From Clostridium folliculivorans (GTDB taxonomy: Bacteria; Bacillota; Clostridia; Clostridiales; Clostridiaceae), in NCBI RefSeq assembly GCF_024341905.1, contig NZ_BQXY01000004.1, positions 91,729-155,728 of the forward strand: a DNA stretch of 64,000 nt, in the 5' to 3' direction. Numbering within the stretch: position 1 is the first letter of the stretch; the number at the start of each line of letters is the position of its first letter. Below the pieces are notes generated by a model, which had not been told where the DNA came from, ran no database searches, and saw only the letters and a program-made list of their open reading frames with translations. Below are positions 17,294-26,094 of the stretch, piece by piece. The translations under genes and the position numbers were made by a program.

Positions 17294-18175
17294 TTATTTA
17301 TTATTTAAAAAGCTCAACTGTACAGCATTTACCTCACTTTGATAAGTAGGCATCTTAAGGCTAATGCCATACTTACTACATGCATTTGATAGAGCATAAC
17401 TTAGCTTTTTTATATTTTTAGTAGAACAACTATAGCTATCGCCATAACTCTTTTCATATTTTTCACGAATTCCTGGGAAATGTTTATCTAGCTTTTTATA
17501 ATAATAATCTCTTTGTCTATCTCGTAGTGACATTCCAAGCCAAGGAACAATGTTTTTAACACCATAGTAATTTGCTTTATTTACTATGTCTAAAATGTTT
17601 TCCTCAGTATCTTCAACAAAAGGTAAAATAGGCATCATTGTTATGCTTGTATGAATTCCAAGTTCAGAGAGAACTCCAAGTGCTTTAAGTCGATCTGTAG
17701 AAGAAGGAGCACCTGGCTCTACTATCTTTGCAAGCTTATCATCAGTAGTTGTTATAGTTATAGCTACAGAAGCATAAATTTTATTTATTTCCTGAAGAAG
17801 ATCTATATCCCTAAGAATTAGATTACTTTTGGTTGTGATGTGAATTGGAAATCTATATTGCGCAATTGCCTCAAGACATCCACGGGTTAATTGATAGTGC
17901 ATCTCTGATCTAGTATAAGGATCACTCATAGCACCAGTGCCTATTACCCCTTTTTTTCTTTTATTCTTAAGTTCCTTATTTAAAATTTCTATAGCGTTTC
18001 TTTTGACTATTAGTTCATCAAAGTTATCTATTCTGTAGCATAAGCTTCTTGAGTCGCAATATATACAATGATGTTCACAGCCTCTATAAATGTTAAATGT
18101 ATAATTAGTACCAAACCAACTACTTGGATTTTTAGTTGTAGAAAGCAACATCTTAGCATCTATTTCTTTTGGCAT
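17294..18175 (-). CDS. Radical SAM protein related to spore photoproduct lyase
   Basis: About 293 residues from ATG 18175, which follows GGAGGTTA by 7 nt; an in-frame ATG at 18190 lies inside that site. The [4Fe-4S] motif CX3CX2C is in RGCEHHCIYCDSR. GTGAMSDPYTRSE and ITTKSNLILRDIDLL are typical of the SPL/Rv2578c-like radical SAM subgroup. The protein should cleave S-adenosylmethionine to a 5'-deoxyadenosyl radical in the cytosol. The C-terminal cysteine used by true spore photoproduct lyase is not clearly placed, so the substrate is left open. It is a single gene. Confidence 0.82.
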   Translation of the reverse strand: MPKEIDAKMLLSTTKNPSSWFGTNYTFNIYRGCEHHCIYCDSRSLCYRIDNFDELIVKRNAIEILNKELKNKRKKGVIGTGAMSDPYTRSEMHYQLTRGCLEAIAQYRFPIHITTKSNLILRDIDLLQEINKIYASVAITITTTDDKLAKIVEPGAPSSTDRLKALGVLSELGIHTSITMMPILPFVEDTEENILDIVNKANYYGVKNIVPWLGMSLRDRQRDYYYKKLDKHFPGIREKYEKSYGDSYSCSTKNIKKLSYALSNACSKYGISLKMPTYQSEVNAVQLSFLNNK

Positions 18176-18376
18176 ATTTTTAACCTCCATTTATCACAGT
18201 GATACTGGATTACTAATAGCTTAAATTGTTTTTTAGTATCAATTAAAATCCATACATTTTGTAGGCAGTATAATTAAAACAATATGCCTTATAAGAATAA
18301 AATTTTATAATGCACAAATTAAGTATACCTAATTAAACACGACATAAGCATGTCATATTATAAGGAATAAATAAAC

Positions 18377-18991
18377 TTAATCTTTATGGTGAAAATGAGG
18401 TCTTCTTCTTTTTTGTCTTTCATGATGTTGTGGGTCTACCTCAAACAATAGATTTAAAACAGAAGATGCAACTGGTAGCCCTATAAACAGTATTATTGAT
18501 ATCCTTGGATAATAGAAAGCAATTAGGATTATAATTGAGCTTATAACTGGCATCATAAATATGCGTGAATATAATTTATATTTATGTTCAAATAGTGTAG
18601 TAGGTATTATAAGTAAAAACATAAAAGTCATGCTAAAATTGACACATAAAAAAACTATTGCATACCCAACTGCTGGTGCAACTGCATTAGGGTTCTGAAT
18701 AACCCATTTTGTAAACAGTGGCACTAGTGATAAGAAAAATAGGAATATTATGTTTATCCAGACAACTCTATTAGTAACATGTTCTAATTCATCAAAAAGT
18801 CTTCTATGCTGGTTCCAAAAGTTTCCCACAACCAAGAAGCTGACTAGATATACAACAATTGAATTAATTAATCCATAAATCGAAGCAGCGTCAAAGGTAT
18901 TTGGTGTAGGGATATTTAAAACTATTATAGTAACAATAATTGCGATTACTCCATCACTAAAGGCTTCAAGTCTATTTTTTGAAATTTTCAT
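18377..18991 (-). CDS. TMEM175-family membrane protein (probable K+ channel)
   Basis: 204 residues from ATG 18991, 6 nt after GTGAGGAT; the longer frame to 19033 has no site. EAFSDGVIAI in the first helix is the TMEM175 (DUF1211) signature, and NFWNQHRRLF follows after the second helix. About six hydrophobic helices are present and the end is His/Arg-rich (QHHERQKRRRPHFHH). Bacterial members are tetrameric potassium-leak channels. The gene is divergent from the MarR/MATE unit and its upstream region ends near the first MarR operator, so shared control is possible. Confidence 0.85.
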   Translation of the reverse strand: MKISKNRLEAFSDGVIAIIVTIIVLNIPTPNTFDAASIYGLINSIVVYLVSFLVVGNFWNQHRRLFDELEHVTNRVVWINIIFLFFLSLVPLFTKWVIQNPNAVAPAVGYAIVFLCVNFSMTFMFLLIIPTTLFEHKYKLYSRIFMMPVISSIIILIAFYYPRISIILFIGLPVASSVLNLLFEVDPQHHERQKRRRPHFHHKD

Positions 18992-19133
18992 TTGTATCCT
19001 CACTTTCTTTTTACTGAACTTACTTATAAGCAAATTATAGGCTATTAAGATTATTTCATATGTGGAAATACAAAGATTATATTCTATAAATTTAGGAAAT
19101 ACAAGAAGGGAAATGACTATACAAAAAATAAGC

Positions 19134-19203
19134 TAAGGTACCTTAATAAATTTGTTGACAATGAAAATAAATAGATATATGATGAATATATTAAGGTACC
19201 TTA
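19134..19203 (+). promoter_or_regulatory. marR promoter flanked by two identical operators
   Basis: TTGACA (19155-19160), 17 bp, TATGAT (19178-19183) is a near-consensus SigA promoter. The 12-bp palindrome TAAGGTACCTTA occurs at 19134-19145, just upstream of -35, and at 19192-19203, over the start of transcription. Binding of the MarR protein encoded downstream would block the promoter, giving autoregulation. Confidence 0.8.
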
Positions 19204-19226
19204 CTAGTTTTAAAGGAGATAAATAC

Positions 19227-19772
19227 ATGTATAATATAACTTCAGAAAAATTGTTGCAACAAATAAATTATTTTACTAATCTTGTTAATCGACAACAACA
19301 TAATGCAAGTTCTAAGTCTAATGAGATGATGGTTAGTAGAGCTCAGGGGCATCTATTAGGATTATTATTAATGAAGGATGGTTTAACTCAAAAGGAATTA
19401 AGTTCACAGCTGCAGATAAGACCTGCTTCTCTTGGAGAATTGGTTGATAAACTACAACAGAATGGTTATGTGGAGAGACGAGTAAATGAAAAGGACAAAA
19501 GAGTTTCCAATGTATATCTCACAGAGCATGGTAGAAAGTCAGCCAATGAAGTAATGAAGGCTAGAATGCAGTTAGTTGATAATATTTTTTCAGGTTTATC
19601 TGAAGAAGAAATGGATCAACTTTCTAGTCTAATGAGTAAGCTAATTGACTCAATTGAACAAAGTTCAGGTGAAAATATTGAGGAATTACGTAAAGAGCAT
19701 CACGGCATTAGAGGAGAGCAGGATTTTCCTGGAGGAGCTGATTTCTTTAGAGATCACCAACGTGAACGTTAA
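19227..19772 (+). CDS. MarR-family transcriptional repressor
   Basis: 181 residues from ATG 19227, after AAAGGAGAT; the longer frame from 19152 would start inside the promoter. The winged HTH is at about 55-125: GLTQKELSSQLQIRPASLGE as the helix-turn-helix and VERRVNEKDKRVSNVYLTEHG as the wing, both classic MarR. The C-terminal tail is rich in charged residues. It probably controls its own promoter and the MATE efflux gene 206 bp downstream in response to a toxic small molecule. Confidence 0.92.
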   Translation: MYNITSEKLLQQINYFTNLVNRQQHNASSKSNEMMVSRAQGHLLGLLLMKDGLTQKELSSQLQIRPASLGELVDKLQQNGYVERRVNEKDKRVSNVYLTEHGRKSANEVMKARMQLVDNIFSGLSEEEMDQLSSLMSKLIDSIEQSSGENIEELRKEHHGIRGEQDFPGGADFFRDHQRER

Positions 19773-19978
19773 AAATAGAATAATATAAATTGTTAACAAT
19801 ATAAGTTCTTAAAAAATATAACAATATAAGCTTTTAACAATAGATAATAATGCTAGGTTTATATAAATTCAATAGCTTATATAAACTGAGTTTTACAGCC
19901 ATTCCTTATAGTTAAAAACAGTAAATTTGTTGCTTTATTAAGATTAATAGTTTAAGCATTTTAAAGGAGGATAAGGAA

Positions 19979-21340
19979 ATGGAACAAGTTGAAATAGAAC
20001 AAATTGATTCATATTATTTTGAAAAATCACCTATTTGGAAGGCAATAGCACATATGTCATTACCGATGATGCTTGGGATGTCGTTGAATTTAATTTATAA
20101 CATCATCGATGCTTATTTTATTGGGAAGTTAAACAATACGGAGATGATGTCAGCAATTACTCTAGCATTACCATTTATTACAGTTTTAATGGCACTAGGA
20201 AATTTATTTGGAACAGGAGGAGGAACCTTTATCTCTAGACTTTTAGGAGAAAAAAATCTTCTGGAATCTAAAAAGGTTGCATCAGTATCGTTTTATTTTA
20301 GTATAATTACGGGTTTGATACTTATAATGTTTTCTATACTAATGCTTCAGCCAATATTGAAGTTGTTAGGAGCAGAAGGAAATAATATAGAATTTACTAA
20401 AAGTATAATTTTAGTTTTTACTATTGGAAGTCCTATAATAATTGCAAATTTTGTATTAGAACAGCTTGTCCGTGCAGAAGGTGCTTCTACAGTATCTATG
20501 TATGGAATGGGTATTAGTGTTATAGCAAATATTATACTTGATCCAATCTTAATCTTCACTTGTCATTTAAATATTATGGGAGCAGCTTTAGGAACTGTTT
20601 TAGGAAATCTTTGTGCTGTATTTTATTTTATTTATTATATACAAAAGAAAAGTCCTGCATTAAGTATTTCTTTTAAGGAATTTATTCCAACTTCATCAAT
20701 GACTAAGGATATTTTCAAAATAGGGGTTACTTCTTTACTAATGGATGTATTTTTAATTGTTTCAGGGTTATTGTTTAACAATCTTTCTATTAAGTATGGA
20801 GATTATGTGGTTGCAGGCTTTGGTATATCACAAAGAGTTGTACAGTTATCTGATTTTATAGGTATGGGGTTATTTATGGGGGTAATACCTCTCATAGCAT
20901 ATTCTTATTCGGCGAAAAATATAAAACGTATGTTAGAAATAATTCGAACTACAGCAGCTTATATTGTAATTTTAATTGGAATTATTTCTGGAACCTTACT
21001 GATATTTAGAACTCAGGTTTTCCAGTTGTTTAGTAAGGATAGTGAAGTACTTGCGATTGGAACGTTGATTTTTGTGGCAATGCTCTTATCTTCTTTATTT
21101 ACAAGTCTTTCTGGTTTATTTGTAGGAGTATTCCAAGGTGTTGGAAGAGAGAAGGAAGCTGCAATTATGTCTGTAGCAAAAGGATTGATTGTAATACCTA
21201 TAATGATTTTATCAAATGTCTTTTGGGGGCTTCATGGATTGATATGGTCCTTAACTGCATCAGAAATATTAGCTTGTTTAGTAGGCGCGTTGTTGTGGTT
21301 GCATTTTAAGAAAGATGCTTCAATGAAGATTTCAGTTTAA
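19979..21340 (+). CDS. MATE-family multidrug efflux transporter
   Basis: 453 residues with about twelve membrane helices, the MATE length. The first half opens with PIWKAIAHMSLPMMLG and continues YNIIDAYFIGKL; the second half repeats the fold from about 235. Members export cationic drugs or metabolites in exchange for Na+ or H+. AAAGGAGGATAAGG precedes the ATG. The upstream MarR gene and its double operator make it a likely repressor-controlled exporter. The substrate cannot be predicted. Confidence 0.93.
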   Translation: MEQVEIEQIDSYYFEKSPIWKAIAHMSLPMMLGMSLNLIYNIIDAYFIGKLNNTEMMSAITLALPFITVLMALGNLFGTGGGTFISRLLGEKNLLESKKVASVSFYFSIITGLILIMFSILMLQPILKLLGAEGNNIEFTKSIILVFTIGSPIIIANFVLEQLVRAEGASTVSMYGMGISVIANIILDPILIFTCHLNIMGAALGTVLGNLCAVFYFIYYIQKKSPALSISFKEFIPTSSMTKDIFKIGVTSLLMDVFLIVSGLLFNNLSIKYGDYVVAGFGISQRVVQLSDFIGMGLFMGVIPLIAYSYSAKNIKRMLEIIRTTAAYIVILIGIISGTLLIFRTQVFQLFSKDSEVLAIGTLIFVAMLLSSLFTSLSGLFVGVFQGVGREKEAAIMSVAKGLIVIPIMILSNVFWGLHGLIWSLTASEILACLVGALLWLHFKKDASMKISV

Positions 21341-21350
21341 TAATTATACA

Positions 21351-21373
21351 AGGGTTCCAACTTCAACTATTGA
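21351..21373 (+). repeat. Half copy of repeat family 2
   Basis: AGGGTTCCAACTTCAACTATT is on the plus strand here and matches the reverse strand of 12486-12506 over about 21 bases. No matching second arm is present. It starts 10 bp past the MATE stop codon. Confidence 0.6.
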
Positions 21374-21466
21374 GTCATCCTTATATATAATAATGAAATT
21401 GAAGGAATGTTAAAATTGAAAGAAGAAAAAGGTTTGGAGTACAAAAAGCTATCTCTTAGTTATAGT

Positions 21467-21506
21467 AAGGCTGTCTTTAGCATAAATGTTAAGGACAGCC
21501 TTTTTT
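21467..21506 (+). terminator. Strong terminator ahead of hypF
   Basis: AAGGCTGTC and GACAGCCTT pair perfectly around an 18-nt loop and run into TTTT. It insulates the hyp genes from MATE read-through; an attenuator role is possible but unsupported. Confidence 0.88.
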
Positions 21507-21533
21507 ACTGTAGAGAGGAGTATAAAATAAACA

Positions 21534-23846
21534 ATGAGAAGAGTATTTATTAATGTGCAAGGTATAGTTCAAGGCGTAGGTTTTAGACCTTTCGTTTACA
21601 AGAAAGCCATAGATTTAGAACTAAAAGGCTGGGTTAATAATAATTCAGAAGGAGTATATATAGACATTGAAGGTGATACTGACTCAATTTATCAGTTCCT
21701 TAAAGAATTAAGAAACAACCCTCCTGCATTATCAAAAGTTGAGAACATAAGTACACAGGAGAAGCCGTTAATAGGTTATGAAGTTTTTGATGTAAGGGAA
21801 AGCGAGAAAGTTAAAGAAAAAATCACTTTAATTTCTCCTGATGTTTCAATATGTAAAGATTGTACTGATGAGCTTCTTGATAGAGATAACAGAAGATATA
21901 GATATCCTTTCACTAACTGTACTAATTGCGGTCCGAGATTCAGCATAATCAAAGATATTCCCTATGACAGAGACAAAACAACCATGAAGAGTTTCGTAAT
22001 GTGCCCTCAATGTGAGGGAGAATATAGAAATGTAAAAGATAGAAGATTTCATGCTGAGCCTAATGCTTGTAGTGATTGTGGACCTAGTCTATGGATAGAA
22101 GATAAATGTGGAAATATCATAGATACTAAAGACCATATAAAGTGGACTCAGAACAAGTTAAAGGAAGGTAACTTATTTGCTATAAAGGGAGTTGGAGGAT
22201 TTCATCTTGTATGTGATGCAAAGAATGGTGAAGTTATTGAAAAATTAAGACATAGAAAAAGAAGGCCGCATAAGCCTCTAGCTACAATGGCAAAAGATAT
22301 GAGTACTATAAGCAAATACTGTAAAGTTGATGAAGTTGAGCGACAAATATTAGAAGGAATAACTAAGCCTATAGTTATTCTAAATAGAAATGATCAATAT
22401 AATTTACCTGAAAGTATAGCACCTTATCAAAAGACCCTCGGAGTAATGATTCCATATACACCATTACATATGGTTCTTTTTGATGATGAACTAGATATGC
22501 TTATTATGACAAGCGCCAATACTAATGGTCTTCCTATAGAATACAATAACCAAGGTGCAAGAGATAGTCTTAAGGATGTTGTAGATTATTTTTTAATGAA
22601 TGATAGAGAGATACATATTCCAGTAGATGACTCAGTTGTACAAGTCGTAGATGGAAAGATTCGCATGATAAGACGAGCGAGAGGATATGTTCCAGAACCA
22701 TTTAGGTTTAATGGAGTAGAAAATATATTAGCATGCGGCTCTAATATGAAAAATACCTTTAGTTTTACCAAGGAGAATTTTTTATTTGTTAGCCAATACA
22801 ATGGTGATCTAGAAAATGTTCAAACCCTTAATCATTATGAAAATAATATAGAACATTTTAAAAAGATTTTTACCTTTAAACCTAGTTATATAGTACATGA
22901 TTTACATCCTACCTATTTATCTACACAATATGCTTTAAAGCATTCAGTAAGAAAAATTGCAGTGCAACATCATCATGCCCACATTGCTAGCTGTATGATG
23001 GAAAATAATCTAAGAAGTACAGTGATTGGGGTTTGCTTTGATGGCACTGGGTACGGGGTTGATGGTGAAATTTGGGGTGGAGAGTTTCTTATATGTGATA
23101 TGAAAGAATTTAAAAGAATAGCACATTTAGACTATGTAAAATTACCTGGAGGAGACAAGGCTATTAGAGAACCTTGGAGGATAGGAGTAGCGTATATCAA
23201 TAAGTCATTGACTGAGAGCTTTAAATTTCAGCACAAAATCAACCGTAAGGATTCTATTGATAGCATAAGATCTACAATATATAAGATTTTTGGGGAGAGA
23301 GGGTTAACTTTGCTAAGAATTTTAAATTCAAGCTTTAGCTTTCCTCTAACTTCAAGTATGGGAAGACTTTTTGATGCGGTAGCAAGCATCCTTGAAATAA
23401 GAGATATTGTTACTTACGAAGGACAAGCGTCTATGGAATTGGAAGCTTGTTTACAAGAAGGTGTAGAAGGTTCTTATACTTATGAAATAGTAGAAGGAGA
23501 GTTAAGCATTATAAAAACTTATTCAATCATTACTCAAATATTAGATGATATGATTTCAGGGCTTTCAAAGGGTATTATTTCTGCTAAATTTCACAATACA
23601 ATAATCAATTTTACAGTTGATATGTGTATGAAAGTGAGCACTTTCTCTGGACTTAAAGAAGTAGCTCTTAGTGGAGGGGTTTTTCAAAATTCCTACCTTC
23701 TAAGAAATATCATAAAAAGGCTTAAGGACAACGATTTTAATGTTTATACTCAAAGTTCTATACCATGTAATGATGGAGGAATATCAGTAGGTCAATTATG
23801 TATAGCCAATGAGATAATAAAAAATAGTAATTTTAATAAAGCTTAG
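21534..23846 (+). CDS. hypF: Carbamoyltransferase HypF, [NiFe]-hydrogenase maturation
   Basis: 770 residues, standard length. HypF uses carbamoyl phosphate and ATP to carbamoylate the C-terminal cysteine of HypE, the source of the cyanide ligands of the NiFe site. The order is an acylphosphatase domain (1-90, GIVQGVGFRPFVYKKA), two CX2C-X18-CX2C zinc motifs (about 105-180), a YrdC-like domain (about 205-385) and a Kae1-like domain (about 400-765) with QHHHAHIASC, FDGTGYGVDGEIWGGE and SGGVFQNSYL. The ribosome site GAGAGGAG is about 13 nt from the ATG, rather far. It heads hypF-hypA-hypC-hypD-hypE. Confidence 0.97.
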   Translation: MRRVFINVQGIVQGVGFRPFVYKKAIDLELKGWVNNNSEGVYIDIEGDTDSIYQFLKELRNNPPALSKVENISTQEKPLIGYEVFDVRESEKVKEKITLISPDVSICKDCTDELLDRDNRRYRYPFTNCTNCGPRFSIIKDIPYDRDKTTMKSFVMCPQCEGEYRNVKDRRFHAEPNACSDCGPSLWIEDKCGNIIDTKDHIKWTQNKLKEGNLFAIKGVGGFHLVCDAKNGEVIEKLRHRKRRPHKPLATMAKDMSTISKYCKVDEVERQILEGITKPIVILNRNDQYNLPESIAPYQKTLGVMIPYTPLHMVLFDDELDMLIMTSANTNGLPIEYNNQGARDSLKDVVDYFLMNDREIHIPVDDSVVQVVDGKIRMIRRARGYVPEPFRFNGVENILACGSNMKNTFSFTKENFLFVSQYNGDLENVQTLNHYENNIEHFKKIFTFKPSYIVHDLHPTYLSTQYALKHSVRKIAVQHHHAHIASCMMENNLRSTVIGVCFDGTGYGVDGEIWGGEFLICDMKEFKRIAHLDYVKLPGGDKAIREPWRIGVAYINKSLTESFKFQHKINRKDSIDSIRSTIYKIFGERGLTLLRILNSSFSFPLTSSMGRLFDAVASILEIRDIVTYEGQASMELEACLQEGVEGSYTYEIVEGELSIIKTYSIITQILDDMISGLSKGIISAKFHNTIINFTVDMCMKVSTFSGLKEVALSGGVFQNSYLLRNIIKRLKDNDFNVYTQSSIPCNDGGISVGQLCIANEIIKNSNFNKA

Positions 23847-23889
23847 AGTTAATATTTTTATCCAAGGAAAGTTTGAAGTGGAGGATAGT

Positions 23890-24231
23890 ATGCATGAAAT
23901 TTCAATAATACAGGAAGTGATGAATATAACACAAAAAACAGCAGCTGAAAATAACATGAAAAGAGTAGATAAAATAACCTTGAAGATAGGAGAACTTTCA
24001 GGTGTAATGATAGATCCATTAGTATTCGCATTTAGTATTATTCGTCAAGGGACTTTAGCTGAAACTTCAAAATTAGAAGTTATTAAGGTTGATGCTAGAG
24101 CAAAATGTGATACCTGTAACACTATTTTTAAGATTGATTATTCCAATAAGTTATGTCCAGCGTGTAATAAATTCAGTAATAATATTATAAGTGGATACGA
24201 ACTAAATATAGAGACTATAGAAGGAGAATAG
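23890..24231 (+). CDS. hypA: Nickel metallochaperone HypA
   Basis: 113 residues from ATG 23890 with GGAGGATAG just upstream. This start is decisive because HypA needs Met1-His2-Glu3 at the very N-terminus to bind nickel, and the sequence reads MHEISIIQEV. The zinc site is a CX2C pair twice (CDTCN and CPACN). HypA delivers nickel to the hydrogenase large subunit, usually with the GTPase HypB. No hypB lies in this cluster. The gene is 43 bp after hypF. Confidence 0.96.
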   Translation: MHEISIIQEVMNITQKTAAENNMKRVDKITLKIGELSGVMIDPLVFAFSIIRQGTLAETSKLEVIKVDARAKCDTCNTIFKIDYSNKLCPACNKFSNNIISGYELNIETIEGE

Positions 24232-24361
24232 AGTATAAGCTAAATTAAAACATTAACCTATATACTTCAAATAAATGATGAGATTTATTCTGAAATATTA
24301 AGGTGATTTATTTTGTAAACTTGGTAAGGTCTTTAAGTAAAAAGATTAGGAGGCTATATAG

Positions 24362-24586
24362 ATGTGTGTTGCTGTACCTGGAAAAGTAATAGAGACCGAT
24401 GGTAATAAAGCAATTATAGAAGTTGGAAACGTAAAAAGAGAAATTTATATACATCTTGTACCTGAGGTTTCCTTAGGTCAATATGTATTAGTCCATGCTG
24501 GATGTGCCATCCAGATTGTAGATGAGGAAGAAGCAAAGCAAACCTTAGAAATAATTAAGGAGCTGATAGAGGATGAAGTTTATTGA
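24362..24586 (+). CDS. hypC: Hydrogenase assembly chaperone HypC
   Basis: 74 residues beginning MCVAVPGKV; Cys2 is the essential residue of the HypC/HybG family that carries the Fe(CN)2CO unit with HypD. AGGAGG lies 8 nt upstream of the ATG. The last 14 bases overlap the hypD start, which implies translational coupling and matches the HypC-HypD complex. A 130-bp gap with no recognised signal separates it from hypA. Confidence 0.96.
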   Translation: MCVAVPGKVIETDGNKAIIEVGNVKREIYIHLVPEVSLGQYVLVHAGCAIQIVDEEEAKQTLEIIKELIEDEVY

Positions 24587-25655
24587 TGAATTCAGAGATG
24601 GAGAGCTAGCTAAAAGGCTGGTGAAAAGAATAGGAACATATAGCTGTGAACCTATTAATATTATGGAGGTATGTGGTACCCACACTATGGCTATTTTTAA
24701 GTATGGTATAAGAGACATACTTCCAGACAATGTTAAGCTTATCTCTGGACCAGGATGCCCCGTATGTGTAACTCCACAAAGCTACATAGATATAGCTATT
24801 GAGCTTGCTTCAATGGATAATGTTATCATAACCACCTTTGGAGACATGATTAGGGTACCAGGTAAAAGAGGTTCTTTGCTAAGTAAAAAAGCTGAAGGTG
24901 CTGACATCAGGGTTGTATACTCACCAATGGATGCTATAAAAGTAGCTCAAAATAATACAGATAAAAAAGTTGTATTTCTTTCTGTGGGATTTGAAACAAC
25001 TACTCCAATGACAGTAATAACAGCCATTGAAGCTAAGAAAAACAAAGTGAACAATCTATTTTTTCTTACAGCACACAAAATTGTGCCCCCTATAATGGAG
25101 GCCTTAGTTAAGGATAAAGAGTTAAATATTCATGGTTTTTTACTCCCAGGTCATGTTAGTGCAATTATAGGAAGCAAGCCTTATGAATTCTTGAGTGAGA
25201 GATACCATATACCAGGGGTAATAACTGGTTTTGAACCTATAGACTTACTTCATGGAATTGATACCTTACTAGGACTTATAGATAAGAAAGAATGCAAGGT
25301 AATTAATAAATATACAAGGATTGTAAGAACAGAAGGAAATGAAAGAGCTAAAGAACAATTAAATCAGGTTTTTGATATAGTAGATACTTGTTGGAGAGGA
25401 ATTGGAAATGTTCCAAACAGCGGATATGTGTTTAAAAAAGAGTTCGAGGATTATGATGCCTTAAAACATTTCGGTATTAAGTATAAGGATTATGATGGAA
25501 GTTCCGGCTGTAGATGTGGAGAAATATTAAAGGGAAAAATTACTCCACTAGAATGTCCTCTTTTTAAGAAACGCTGCACTCCAGAAAATCCAGTTGGCTC
25601 CTGCATGGTATCATCAGAAGGAACCTGCTCAGCTTACTATAAATATCATAGTTAA
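24573..25655 (+). CDS. hypD: Iron-ligand assembly protein HypD
   Basis: 360 residues. HypD is the scaffold on which the Fe(CN)2CO group is built, using a [4Fe-4S] cluster and cysteine thiols. Visible motifs are CGTHTMAIFKYGIRD, GPGCPVCVTP, GFETTTPMT and a cysteine-rich end (GCRCGE, ECPLF, RCTPENPVGSC). The start lies inside hypC. hypE follows only after a 439-bp spacer filled by a large palindrome, an unusual break for a hyp operon. Confidence 0.97.
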   Translation: MKFIDEFRDGELAKRLVKRIGTYSCEPINIMEVCGTHTMAIFKYGIRDILPDNVKLISGPGCPVCVTPQSYIDIAIELASMDNVIITTFGDMIRVPGKRGSLLSKKAEGADIRVVYSPMDAIKVAQNNTDKKVVFLSVGFETTTPMTVITAIEAKKNKVNNLFFLTAHKIVPPIMEALVKDKELNIHGFLLPGHVSAIIGSKPYEFLSERYHIPGVITGFEPIDLLHGIDTLLGLIDKKECKVINKYTRIVRTEGNERAKEQLNQVFDIVDTCWRGIGNVPNSGYVFKKEFEDYDALKHFGIKYKDYDGSSGCRCGEILKGKITPLECPLFKKRCTPENPVGSCMVSSEGTCSAYYKYHS

Positions 25656-25670
25656 AAACATATAGCTTTA

Positions 25671-26038
25671 AGCCTAAAGCGAGTTTTAAAACGTGGCGCT
25701 GTTAAAGCACCGTGTTGAAATTGATTGGCTAATCATACGACGCTTTAATGAGCTTACCCAAAGAATTAATATGATTTTTTCATATTCCACCGATGCACCA
25801 CTTCATGACTGATTTTATATTTTCAAATCCTCTGCTCAGAAACCAGCAGAGTTTTGAAAATAGTTTAATGATTGAAGTGTTGCATCTTTGGCTAAAACTG
25901 TAAACTCACTACGTTAGAACAGTACAGTTTTTTAACGCCATTCCATCTGAAAAAATCATTTAATTCTAGTTGCTCACTCATATAGCGTCTCCTGTATAAC
26001 CAATCAATTACAACAATATTCTTAAACATAGCCTAAAG
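25671..26038 (+). repeat. Large nested palindrome with 9-bp flanking direct repeats, between hypD and hypE
   Basis: Arms of about 80 bp at about 25703-25782 and 25948-26025 pair imperfectly: AATTGATTGG/CCAATCAATT, GACGCT/AGCGTC, ATGATTTTTTCA/TGAAAAAATCAT. Inside lies a full repeat-family-1 copy (25792-25886), then a second hairpin AAAACTGTA/TACAGTTTT (25894-25931). AGCCTAAAG occurs directly repeated just outside (25671-25679, 26030-26038). No reading frame spans it. The form suggests a non-autonomous mobile palindrome that inserted between hypD and hypE with a target duplication. Confidence 0.65.
25792..25886 (+). repeat. Repeat family 1, full copy A (95 bp)
   Basis: Outer stem GATGCACCACTTCA/TGAAGTGTTGCATC, middle stem TATTTTCAAA/TTTGAAAATA, apical stem CTCTGCT/AGCAGAG with loop starting CAGAAACC. 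Compared with the other copies several stem bases differ on both sides so that pairing is kept. Confidence 0.8.
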
Positions 26039-26094
26039 TTTTCTAGTATTCTAGAGGAAATATAAATTGTATATCAATGTTTGAGGTGGTTGTG

